Made by a program: the position numbers and the translations under genes. Shown here piece by piece: positions 45,349-53,461 of a DNA stretch of 64,000 nt. Within the stretch, counting starts at the first letter, position 1, and every line of letters begins with the position of its first letter. The DNA is taken from contig RECD01000135.1 in assembly GCA_007694185.1 (NCBI GenBank), forward strand, positions 124,001 through 188,000. The letters run 5' to 3'. Under the pieces are notes generated by a model. That model had not been told where the DNA came from and did no database searches. It saw nothing but the letters and a program-made list of their open reading frames with translations. This stretch comes from Planctomycetaceae bacterium. Lineage in GTDB: Bacteria; Planctomycetota; Planctomycetia; Pirellulales; Pirellulaceae.

Positions 45349-47406
45349 TTGAATGCCTCGCACGTGTACCGTTCGCCCCCGCCACCCCTCCCCACCACGG
45401 CCGATCTCCGCGATTGCCTCGATCGCCTTCGTGGGGAACTGCTGACGTTTCGCACCCCCGACGGCCACTGGGAGGGGGAACTCTCGGCTTCAGCCCTCAG
45501 CACCGCGACGGCGATCAGCGCCTTGTCAGCGATGGTTTTGGCCGGCGTCGTCGAATCGCCCCAACCGGCAGTGATGATCCGTCAGGGACTGCGTTACCTC
45601 GACTCCCAACAGAACGCCGACGGCGGTTACGGCGATACCGACCGCAGCCACAGCAACATCGCGACTTCGTACCTGGTGCTGGCCGCACGCACATTGGCCG
45701 CACGCACATTGGCCGAAAGCGGTGATGCCGCGATCGCCGAACCCGACGCGACCGATCCGCTGGTCGAATCGATGTCGCGTTTGAACGGCTACCTCGATCG
45801 CGCCGGCCGTCTGGATGGCCTCCGCCGGCGCTACGGCCGTGACAAAACGTTCGTCGTCCCGATCCTGACGAACCTGGCAATCGCCGGTCTGGTCGACTGG
45901 AAACAAATCCCCCGACTGCCGTTTGAAGCCGCGATCTTCCCGGGTGCGATGTATCGGTTCCTCCGCATGCCGGTGGTCAGCTACGCGATTCCGGCGCTCG
46001 TGGCGATCGGCCAAGCCCACCACTTTTGTGGACCGCCCGCCCCCTGGCCGCTCCGAACGATCCGCTCGGCTGCCGTCGGTCCGACGATGCGGGTCCTGCA
46101 ACGGATGCAACCCGACAGCGGCGGCTACCTCGAAGCCACGCCGCTGACGTCCTTCGTGCTGATGAGCCTCGCGGCCAGCGGCCGCGGCTCTCACCCTGTC
46201 TCCCTCCGTTGCCTCGAGTTTCTCCAAACGTCGATCCGACCGGATGGGTCCTGGCCGATCGACACGAACCTGGCGACCTGGGTCACCTCGCTGGCGATTC
46301 ACGCCCTGGCTCAAGACCCGCAGGATGATGGCCGCTGGGCGACCGCGCCACTGATCGATTGGCACCTGGGCTGCCAACACCAGACCCGACACCCCTTCAC
46401 CGGCGCCGACCCGGGCGGATGGGGCTGGACCGACCTCTCCGGGGCAGTCCCCGACGGTGACGATACCCCCGCCGCCGTGTTGGCGATCGCCGATTACCTG
46501 ACGCAACTCGAATCGCTGGCCCACGCCCACAGGGCTCGAGAAGCCGCGAGCCGCGGTATCCGTTGGCTGCTGAAGCTCCAAAACCGTGACGGCGGCCTGC
46601 CGACCTTCTGCCGCGGCTGGGGCAAGCTGCCCTTCGACCGCAGCAGCACCGACCTGACCGCCCACCTGATCCGCGCCCTGGATGCCGTGCCGCGATCCGG
46701 GCTCATGGGCCTCACCGCTTCGCAATTCGCCCGATCCCGTCGCCAGGCGATCCGCTTTCTGCTGCGAAACCAACAGCCCGATGGCCATTGGAAACCGCTC
46801 TGGTTCGGCAACCAAGATCACCCAGACGAGGAAAATCCGGTCTACGGCACGTCCCGCGTCCTCTTGGCGATCGCCGACGACACCGCCATGACGGATTCCG
46901 CCGCCAGGGCAACCGAGTTCCTGCTCCAGCACCAAAACGCCGATGGTGGCTGGGGCGGAGGCCCCTCGGTGATGACGCAGCGCGGAGGCCCCTCCACAGC
47001 GACACAGCGCGGAGGCCCTTCAATGGCGGATCAAACCGAAGACGGGCCGATCACCGACGCAATCGCCGGAGCCCAACTCGGCCCTCGATCGAGCCTTGAG
47101 GAGACAGCCGTTGCGGTCGAGGCCCTCGTCGCCGCCTTTCGGGCGACACCGCACCAGCCCTCGGGGCACGCAGACCGCTGTGAAGCGGCTATACTGGCGG
47201 GCTGTGGGTTCCTGACCAACTCGGTAGCCTCGGGACTTCATCGAGAACCGTGGCCGATCGGGTTTTATTTTGCGAAACTTTGGTACCACGAGAGGCTTTA
47301 TCCGATCGTGTTCACGATGGCCGCACTCGGCGCCGCGTTGCGGTGGCTGCCACGAACAGATCCGAATCAGCTACCGGCAAACCCATCGTCCAAGCCGATC
47401 CCCTGA
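45349..47406 (+). CDS. Squalene/hopene cyclase-like class II terpene cyclase
   Basis: Predicted class II (protonation-initiated) triterpene cyclase of 685 residues, related to squalene-hopene cyclase. The general-acid motif DGDD is intact at 369-372 within VPDGDDTPAAVLA, where SHC has DVDDTAVV. QW-type repeats include QNADGGYG (88-95), GSWPIDTNLATW (300-311), NRDGGLPTF, QPDGHWKPLWFG and QNADGGWGGG, and the end block GFYFAKLWYHERLYP matches the SHC C-terminus. Divergence from true SHC is clear (for example SLEETAVAVEAL for the usual PSQTAWALMAL), so the substrate may not be squalene. An in-frame 27-base repeat inserts a GGPS..TQR run before the last QW motif. The start is a TTG (45349); GTG 45364 is an alternative. 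It is the first gene of a probable three-gene operon. Confidence 0.82.
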   Translation: MNASHVYRSPPPPLPTTADLRDCLDRLRGELLTFRTPDGHWEGELSASALSTATAISALSAMVLAGVVESPQPAVMIRQGLRYLDSQQNADGGYGDTDRSHSNIATSYLVLAARTLAARTLAESGDAAIAEPDATDPLVESMSRLNGYLDRAGRLDGLRRRYGRDKTFVVPILTNLAIAGLVDWKQIPRLPFEAAIFPGAMYRFLRMPVVSYAIPALVAIGQAHHFCGPPAPWPLRTIRSAAVGPTMRVLQRMQPDSGGYLEATPLTSFVLMSLAASGRGSHPVSLRCLEFLQTSIRPDGSWPIDTNLATWVTSLAIHALAQDPQDDGRWATAPLIDWHLGCQHQTRHPFTGADPGGWGWTDLSGAVPDGDDTPAAVLAIADYLTQLESLAHAHRAREAASRGIRWLLKLQNRDGGLPTFCRGWGKLPFDRSSTDLTAHLIRALDAVPRSGLMGLTASQFARSRRQAIRFLLRNQQPDGHWKPLWFGNQDHPDEENPVYGTSRVLLAIADDTAMTDSAARATEFLLQHQNADGGWGGGPSVMTQRGGPSTATQRGGPSMADQTEDGPITDAIAGAQLGPRSSLEETAVAVEALVAAFRATPHQPSGHADRCEAAILAGCGFLTNSVASGLHREPWPIGFYFAKLWYHERLYPIVFTMAALGAALRWLPRTDPNQLPANPSSKPIP
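45681..45710 (+). repeat. Perfect 15-bp tandem duplication inside the cyclase gene
   Basis: GGCCGCACGCACATT occurs twice in direct succession (45681-45695 and 45696-45710), giving the peptide repeat AARTL-AARTL. It keeps the frame and is probably a recent slippage event in a helix. Confidence 0.9.
46957..47037 (+). repeat. In-frame 27-bp tandem repeats in the cyclase gene
   Basis: Units at 46957-46983 and 46984-47010 begin GGAGGCCCCTC and end CAGCGC; a third, diverged unit starts at 47011. They encode GGPSVMTQR, GGPSTATQR and GGPSMADQT, a flexible insertion between two conserved QW blocks. Confidence 0.88.
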
Positions 47407-47544
47407 TCGACGTTCCCACACAGCCGCCGACATTTGTCGTCGCCGACCGTCGTTCTCGTAGCGTGGCAAACAGCCCCACGAAACTTTCACCCACCTTGCC
47501 GTTACCCCAACCGAGAAACAGCTTTGTCGATCGCGCCCTCCGCC

Positions 47545-49416
47545 ATGGCGGTTTCGGATACCGGCCAGTCTCCCGAAGCTTCCCCACCTCGCCGACGTCG
47601 ACGCGCCACCAGCCACCTCAAGCTGGTCCCGCCGACCTTGGAACTCCGTGAACAGATGCGCCAACGGTGCGCCGAGGTCGCCGCCGGCTTGGACCGCTCC
47701 AAGCCGATGACCAAAGACGAACTGGAACAGGTATCGCGTGACCTGCTGACCTCAATGGAACTCCCCGAAGGCTACCTCGGCTGGGTGATGGTGGTCCTCA
47801 GCGGCGAGTTCTGGCGGGACGCGGTAGCCGCCGTCCCCCCACAACGACGACTGTTCTTGCTACCGCATTGCCTGAAACATGCCGAGGGATGCCCCGCCGA
47901 CTACGACCAGTTCGGGATGAATTGCAAGCAATGCGGCGCATGCAGCATCGCCGATTTCCGAGGCACGGCCGAGGACATGGGGTACCGCGTCCTGGTCGCC
48001 GAAGGTTCTCCCGTGGTGATGAAGATCATCATCGGGGGCTATGTCGATGCCGTCGTCGGTGTCGCCTGCCTGAACGTGCTGGAAAAGGCGATCGACAAAA
48101 TCCTGCTGGCGGGCATCCCCTGCATGGCCGTCCCGCTGCTGAGCGACGATTGCCGCAACACGAAGGTCGATGAAGCTTGGGTCGACCAAATGGTCCGTAC
48201 CCCGCACGTGGCGGCTCGCCAAGAAACGCGATCCTACGTCCACCTGATGCGGACCGCCGCCGATCTGTTTGCCCCCGAAGGGATCGATCGCTTCGCCCCA
48301 CGACTCCGCGGTAAACAGCCGTTGACCGACAACGCGGTCGACCAGGAATCGATCGCCACGCTCGACCCGATCGCGGCGACCGAACACATCGCTTACGACT
48401 TTTTAGCCCGGGGCGGCAAACACTCACGTCCCTTCATCACCTTGGCCGCCTACGACGCCCTCACCGGAGACCAAGGGACGACCGCCGACGGTGCGGACGC
48501 CTGCTCCAAAATCCCTCCTACCGTCCGCCGCGCCGCCATCAGCATCGAAACGTTTCACAAGGCCAGCCTCGTCCATGATGACATCGAGGATGACGACGCC
48601 TTCCGCTACGGCCAACCGTCCGTCCACCGCCGATTCGGCAACGCCACCGCGATCAATGTCGGCGACTATTTGATCGGTCTGGGCTATCGCCTGCTGAGCG
48701 GACGGATCGACGACGACCGCCGCTTCGACCCCCAGATGCGCAACGACGTGCTCGATTGCCTCGCCAACGCCCACCTCCGCCTGGCCGAGGGACAGGGTGC
48801 CGAATTGCTGTGGCGGGATGCTCTGAACAAGTCGCTCAAGCCGCTCGATGCCCTCAAGATTTACGCGCTGAAAACCGCGCCGGCTTTCGAGGCCGCCCTA
48901 TTCAGCGGCATCCGCCTGGCCGCCGACGCCGCCTCCTACATCGAGCCGGTGCGGGCCTTCAGCCGCAATTTGGGGGTCGCCTTCCAAATCCTGAACGACC
49001 TGGATGATTGGAGCCCCAACTCTGGGAACAAGGTCGCCGCAGCCGGCGATGTGCTGGGAGGCCGCCCCACCCTGTTGCTCGCCCTCGCCTTGGAAACGCT
49101 CCCCGCCGGACAACGCGACGAACTGCTGGCCCTGCTCGCCGCCGACTGCCCGCTGCCCGACGGCCCCAGGATAGCAGCGGTGCGTCGCCTCTACGAAGCG
49201 GCGAACGTCTTCGATACCGCCCGCCGCCTCGTCGACAAACACCAGGACCGCGCGGAAGCCGTTGCCGACGAGATCTCCCCCGAACCGCTCCGACGCCTCT
49301 TTTACTTCTTGATCGATACGGTGCTGCAACGAAGCGACGAAGGGACCTCCGGCCCACCACCCCAGGTCGTCAAGCTCGGGTTGCCGATTACCCAGGCGGC
49401 GGAGTTAACCGACTGA
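47545..49416 (+). CDS. DUF116-polyprenyl diphosphate synthase fusion
   Basis: A 623-residue two-domain protein. The N-terminal half (about 60-220) is DUF116, with a dense Cys set at 109, 116, 127, 130, 133, 175, 193 and 203 (LPHCLKHAEGCPA, NCKQCGACSI, GVACLNVLEKA, DDCRNTKVDE) that looks suited to an iron-sulfur cluster or zinc. The C-terminal half (about 265-610) is a trans-isoprenyl diphosphate synthase: GGKHSRP at 290-296, the first Asp-rich motif LVHDDIEDD at 342-350 and the second as LNDLDDW at 483-489. It should condense isopentenyl diphosphate units onto an allylic primer; chain length cannot be predicted safely. The fusion is unusual. ATG 47545 is used, 138 bases after the cyclase stop; its stop overlaps the next ATG by one base. 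Confidence 0.85.
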   Translation: MAVSDTGQSPEASPPRRRRRATSHLKLVPPTLELREQMRQRCAEVAAGLDRSKPMTKDELEQVSRDLLTSMELPEGYLGWVMVVLSGEFWRDAVAAVPPQRRLFLLPHCLKHAEGCPADYDQFGMNCKQCGACSIADFRGTAEDMGYRVLVAEGSPVVMKIIIGGYVDAVVGVACLNVLEKAIDKILLAGIPCMAVPLLSDDCRNTKVDEAWVDQMVRTPHVAARQETRSYVHLMRTAADLFAPEGIDRFAPRLRGKQPLTDNAVDQESIATLDPIAATEHIAYDFLARGGKHSRPFITLAAYDALTGDQGTTADGADACSKIPPTVRRAAISIETFHKASLVHDDIEDDDAFRYGQPSVHRRFGNATAINVGDYLIGLGYRLLSGRIDDDRRFDPQMRNDVLDCLANAHLRLAEGQGAELLWRDALNKSLKPLDALKIYALKTAPAFEAALFSGIRLAADAASYIEPVRAFSRNLGVAFQILNDLDDWSPNSGNKVAAAGDVLGGRPTLLLALALETLPAGQRDELLALLAADCPLPDGPRIAAVRRLYEAANVFDTARRLVDKHQDRAEAVADEISPEPLRRLFYFLIDTVLQRSDEGTSGPPPQVVKLGLPITQAAELTD

Positions 49417-49997
49417 TGTCATCCCACGTCGAGCCAACCCTGCCGACCGAAAAGGTCGATCTGAACGCCCTGTTGAGGCTGTTCTACCCAGCAGACTCCG
49501 AAACGTTGGCGGTGTTTGAACGTGCCGAACCGGGCTCCTTACCCGAAACGCCCCACCAACTGCTGGATCACGATGCCCACATGACGATCACCGTCGAGGC
49601 CTTTCACGGCTCGCCGGTCAACGTCCGGGTATTGCAGACCCGAGAATCCCCTCCGCAGGATTCGCCCCCCTGGTACGCCCGCGAAATCCTGCTCACCCGC
49701 GAGGACAACGGATCGGTCGTCCAGTACGGGATCGTCCGACTTTGGCCCGATCGGTTCCAACCCCAAACCTGGGACGAAATCCGAGCGGGCCTTCTGCCGC
49801 TGGGCCGCATCCTGATCCAACACGAGGTCTTTCGGAAAGTCGAACGGATCGGCCTCTGGAAAGTCATCGCCGGCCCTCGACTTGCCGAGTTCCTGCGGGT
49901 CGCCCCAGGGACCATCACCTACGGCCGTACCGCCCGGATCCTCTGCGATCATGTCCCGGCGATCGAGTTGCTCGAGATCGTCGCCCCGGCGGATTGA
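49416..49997 (+). CDS. Chorismate pyruvate-lyase-like protein (DUF98/UbiC superfamily)
   Basis: A 193-residue cytoplasmic protein. The pattern HDAHMTITVEAFHGSPV (52-68), WYAREILL (86-93, Arg 89), VVQYGIVRL (101-109), LLPLGRIL (126-133) and FRKVERI (139-145) follows the order of motifs in chorismate lyases of the UbiC and DUF98/Rv2949c type, including the Arg that binds chorismate, the PLG turn and a late Glu. Such enzymes cleave chorismate to 4-hydroxybenzoate and pyruvate. Assignment is by pattern only; UTRA-type ligand-binding domains share the fold. ATG overlaps the synthase stop (TGATG), so it is translationally coupled and likely works in the same pathway. Confidence 0.65.
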   Translation: MSSHVEPTLPTEKVDLNALLRLFYPADSETLAVFERAEPGSLPETPHQLLDHDAHMTITVEAFHGSPVNVRVLQTRESPPQDSPPWYAREILLTREDNGSVVQYGIVRLWPDRFQPQTWDEIRAGLLPLGRILIQHEVFRKVERIGLWKVIAGPRLAEFLRVAPGTITYGRTARILCDHVPAIELLEIVAPAD

Positions 49998-50058
49998 ACG
50001 ACCGGCATTCGCGAGCCCCAACTCGCCACATGCCTCGAAGTAGCCGGACGCTCGACAC

Positions 50059-51807
50059 TCAGCCCGCCGGTTCGACAGTCAATGGCCAGCCGAGTGCCCA
50101 CTGCATCTCCAACTGCGACTGGTTGTGATCGACCACCGCCCGCAAGTACGCCCGTTGCGATTGTTCCAAGGCCTGCACCGACTGCAAGACCTCCAACGGC
50201 AACCCCTCTCCGTCGCGGATTCGGGCGACGTTCAACTGATGCGACGATTCCGCGAACTCGATCGCTCGCTGCGTGATCGCGACCCGCTCGACCCGATGAC
50301 GCACCCGAGCGTGAGACTCCATCACCTCCCGCGCGACCTGATCCAGCACTCGCAACTTTTCGAATCGGGCCTGCTGAACCCGCGCCGAACTCTCCCGCCT
50401 CGCCGCCCGCTCCCCGAAACCCAACTGCCGAACCTCCCAAGCCATCAGGGCATCGAGGTCATACCGGCCCTCGACATCCGCCAACCGACCGCCCATTCCG
50501 CCACCGAAACGACCCGTGCTGAACCCCAGCATCACGCTCGGTACCATCGGGGCGAACTTCTGCCGCCGGTACTCCTCACAGGCCGCGGCGACCAACGCCT
50601 GCGACTCCCGCAACTCGGGACGCCCGGCTAGCGCCATGCTGATCAACTGGCCGTCACCGCTCGTCCGATCGATCCACTCCAACGGCAACAAAGTCCGATC
50701 ACCCGGTTCGATGGAAGTTCCCGGCGGCAGACTGAGCGTTTGCACCATCCGAGCCTCGGCGACCTCCATCCGCTCGCGCCCCTCCTGCAACCGACCCTCC
50801 AACAGAATCAATTCGGTGCGGAGCCGATCCGCGTCCGCCCGCAAACCTTGCCCCGTCGCGGCAAAGTCTTCGGTCAATTTCACGAGCTCCGCCATCCGCT
50901 CCTGAGTCACTTCCAAGATCCGCAAGTCTTGATGCGACTCCAGCCATTCGAAGTAAGCGATCGCGACATCCAACAGTTGGCGGTTCAGGACCGCACTGGC
51001 CCCTTGCTCGGCCGCCCCGGCCCGGTTTCGAGCGATCTGAGGCTGAAAGATCGCGTCCGCCAAATGGAATTCCGCGACCACCCCCGGCCGAAAGATCTGG
51101 CTCGCCCCAACCGCCCCAACTCCCAAACCGTATTGAACGGACGACCGGTCCAGATCGATGATCGCCCCGTTGCTCGCCTGAATGTTGCCATCGTGACGAT
51201 GGATGTGAAACCCGCTCTGCAAGGATGGCAACCACAGCACCCGAGCCTGCTCCCAGCGGGCATAGGCCTCTTGAACCCGCCACCTCGCCACACCAACAAC
51301 CGGGTGCTCACCACCGATGATCGCCAAGGCCGTCGGCAGGTTCAGCGGCATCGTCTCGTCCCCTGAAACGTCTGCCCCTGCCGTCCGCTCCTCGTCCGCC
51401 TCCTTTCGCTCGGCGTCCGATGCGCCCCGATCCGATTCCGATTCCTTTTGATCGGATGCCGAGGGAACCGAGGGATCCACCGGCGGACGAATCGCCAGCT
51501 CCCACCCGTCTTCGCTCGGTTCGTCCGTAGCCGGAAAAGCGAGTTGCGGCTCCCGAACAGACTCCGCGACCCTCGTGGCCACAGCAGGTACCACCACGCC
51601 AGCCTCCCTGTCCACGCCCTTTTCGGAGCCCGCGTCCGTCGCCGAAACGACCATGACCTCCGGTCGCAACGGGCGTTGGGTCGTATCGGGGGTCGTCACG
51701 TTTCCGGCTGGCCGAGACCGCGTTGCCCAAGGCGCCAAGTTCCCCGATTGCCCCTGGCATCCGGCGCACACGACCAGCAGCAACGTCGATCCCCAATTGC
51801 GAATCAT
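50059..51807 (-). CDS. TolC-family outer-membrane efflux lipoprotein
   Basis: Outer-membrane channel component of a tripartite efflux pump, 582 residues. A lipobox VVCAGC places the lipidated Cys at 17. Residues 20-150 are polar and disordered; the TolC fold follows (about 160-580) with two long alpha-helical hairpin repeats. Landmarks include LNLPTALAIIGGEHPVVGVA near 155, SLPPGTSIEP near 350 and MALAGRPELRESQALV near 390. It is divergent from the adaptor gene across a 289-base gap and presumably pairs with that adaptor and pump. ATG 51807 is preferred to the start six codons earlier, because it gives a normal lipoprotein signal. Confidence 0.82.
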   Translation of the reverse strand: MIRNWGSTLLLVVCAGCQGQSGNLAPWATRSRPAGNVTTPDTTQRPLRPEVMVVSATDAGSEKGVDREAGVVVPAVATRVAESVREPQLAFPATDEPSEDGWELAIRPPVDPSVPSASDQKESESDRGASDAERKEADEERTAGADVSGDETMPLNLPTALAIIGGEHPVVGVARWRVQEAYARWEQARVLWLPSLQSGFHIHRHDGNIQASNGAIIDLDRSSVQYGLGVGAVGASQIFRPGVVAEFHLADAIFQPQIARNRAGAAEQGASAVLNRQLLDVAIAYFEWLESHQDLRILEVTQERMAELVKLTEDFAATGQGLRADADRLRTELILLEGRLQEGRERMEVAEARMVQTLSLPPGTSIEPGDRTLLPLEWIDRTSGDGQLISMALAGRPELRESQALVAAACEEYRRQKFAPMVPSVMLGFSTGRFGGGMGGRLADVEGRYDLDALMAWEVRQLGFGERAARRESSARVQQARFEKLRVLDQVAREVMESHARVRHRVERVAITQRAIEFAESSHQLNVARIRDGEGLPLEVLQSVQALEQSQRAYLRAVVDHNQSQLEMQWALGWPLTVEPAG

Positions 51808-52096
51808 CGAAAATTCTATTCCCAATTACGAGTTCTCGTCTCCCGGGCCACCCCGGTCCGCTCAAGACGGTCACAACGATTTCACCGGTTGTTATTCGGC
51901 ACCCACGCCCAACCGTCACAATCCACAGCTTCGGAAGCCTCGGTTTTCGCTCGAATGACACCCGAAGCTTGCGAGTCGTAGCGACTAAGATGGATGCGTC
52001 ACCTCGGGCAAACGGCGATTCCTGGCTGACTTTGCGGCCCGAATTCTGGTAGGCGATGGCCAGCCGAATCGCTCCTCCCGTCAAACACATTTGCGA
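51808..52096. promoter_or_regulatory. Divergent control region between TolC-like and adaptor genes
   Basis: A 289-base gap that must hold the promoters of both efflux transcripts. An inverted repeat AGCTTCGG (51927-51934) and CCGAAGCT (51962-51969), 27 bases apart, is a possible regulator site. No regulator gene is adjacent and no clear hexamer pair stands out. Confidence 0.3.
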
Positions 52097-53461
52097 ATGC
52101 TCCGCTCCGCTCCACCCCCCGCCGGTTCGACATCGCCCCGGTTCTCAACCCCGGCGATCGGCTGGCTGGCTGGCCTTTTCTTCCTTCTCTGCGTCGGCTG
52201 CGGCCGAGCCGATCAGGCCGCGACGAAACAGGCGATTCCGAACCTGACTCCGGTCCGCGCGGTCGTCGTGACCGAAACAGACCTCGAACGGACGACGACG
52301 CAACCTGCCACCTTGCACGCCTACCAGCGGGCCGAAATCCGAGCGATGGTGACCGGCTACGTCACGGAACAACTAGCCGAAATCGGCGATTTGGTCGAAG
52401 CAGGAACCACGCTGGCGATCATCGCGGTTCCCGAATGGGAGAAACGACGCGCGACCCGCGAATCGCAAATTCTTCGTCGACAAGCCGAACAGCGAAGGGC
52501 GGAGGCCGGCATCGCCCTGGCGGATGCCGAGCTTCAGTCCGCCCGTGCGAAGCTAAATCAAGCGGAATCGCAACTCGGCCGTTCCGAAGCGGCCTTGGCG
52601 GCCGCCCAAGCCGAATTCGAACGGACGTCCGACTTGGTCCAACGGCAATCGCTGCAAAGTCGCGTGCTGGATGAAGTCCGTATGCGACGGGACGGAGAAC
52701 AAGCCCAACTCGAAGCGCTGACCTCCGCCATTCGGGCCGCCGAAGCCGAGGTGGGTGTCGCCGAAGCCAAACGGAAGGCGGCCACGGCCGACGTCGAAAC
52801 GGCGGCGGCCGACACCGAAATCGCCACAAACGAACTGGCCGAACTCGACGCCATGCTCGCCTACACAAACCTCCGTGCGCCGTTTCGCGGCATGGTGACC
52901 GCCCGCAACCTCGAACCGGGCGACTTGGTCCGAGCCTCCGGGGACGGCACCTCGCAGCCGCCCCTGTTCGTGGTCAGCCAAACCGATCGCCTCCGGGCCC
53001 GAATCGCCATCCCCGAGCCGGACGCGGCGTACCTGGGACGCGGCGACACCGTGACCCTGTCCTTCCCTTTCTTCGCAGACGCCACACCGCTTACCGCGAC
53101 CGTCTCCCGAGACACCGGCAGCCTCGACCCCAGCACCCGCTCCCTGCTGGTCGAGGTCGATCTCGACAACCCCGACCAAAAACTCCTCCCCGGGATGTTC
53201 GGCCAAGCGACGATCCGGTTCGGTACCCCCACCGCCGCCGGTACCCTGCCGGCTCGCGCCGTCCGATTTTCCGATGCCGGCGACGCCTACGTTTACCTGA
53301 TCGACAACGACTCGACGATTTCCGTAACCGACGTCGAAATCGGCTTGGACGATGGTAAAAACCTACAAGTTTTGACCGGCCTCACCCCCGGCCAACGCGT
53401 GGTGGACGCTCACCTGCGCCGCTTCCGCGACGGCGAACGGGTGGAGGTGCTGGACCGATGA
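52097..53461 (+). CDS. RND efflux periplasmic adaptor lipoprotein (membrane fusion protein)
   Basis: Periplasmic adaptor that links the inner-membrane pump to the outer-membrane channel, 454 residues. Signal sequence WLAGLFFLLCVGC with lipidated Cys at 35. The lipoyl-like halves flank a long alpha-helical hairpin (about 110-230, rich in Ala, Glu, Gln, Arg: QAEQRRAEAGIALADAEL). The second lipoyl half reads LRAPFRGMVTARNLEPGDLV, followed by beta-barrel (DTVTLSFPFF) and membrane-proximal domains (GLTPGQRVVDAHL). ATG 52097 is used rather than a TTG two codons earlier. Its stop overlaps the pump start by four bases (ATGA). Confidence 0.88.
   Translation: MLRSAPPPAGSTSPRFSTPAIGWLAGLFFLLCVGCGRADQAATKQAIPNLTPVRAVVVTETDLERTTTQPATLHAYQRAEIRAMVTGYVTEQLAEIGDLVEAGTTLAIIAVPEWEKRRATRESQILRRQAEQRRAEAGIALADAELQSARAKLNQAESQLGRSEAALAAAQAEFERTSDLVQRQSLQSRVLDEVRMRRDGEQAQLEALTSAIRAAEAEVGVAEAKRKAATADVETAAADTEIATNELAELDAMLAYTNLRAPFRGMVTARNLEPGDLVRASGDGTSQPPLFVVSQTDRLRARIAIPEPDAAYLGRGDTVTLSFPFFADATPLTATVSRDTGSLDPSTRSLLVEVDLDNPDQKLLPGMFGQATIRFGTPTAAGTLPARAVRFSDAGDAYVYLIDNDSTISVTDVEIGLDDGKNLQVLTGLTPGQRVVDAHLRRFRDGERVEVLDR

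Noticed and set aside
46249-46284. Suspected loss of the DxDD acid motif in the cyclase (DTNLATW seen first)
   Set aside because: The DTNLAT block aligns with a different SHC region (WDTGLA); the true DxDD equivalent is DGDD at residues 369-372, so the enzyme is not degenerate there.
45526-46935. 469-codon minus-strand open frame over the terpene cyclase
   Set aside because: Antisense shadow; the plus strand carries QW repeats and the DGDD motif.
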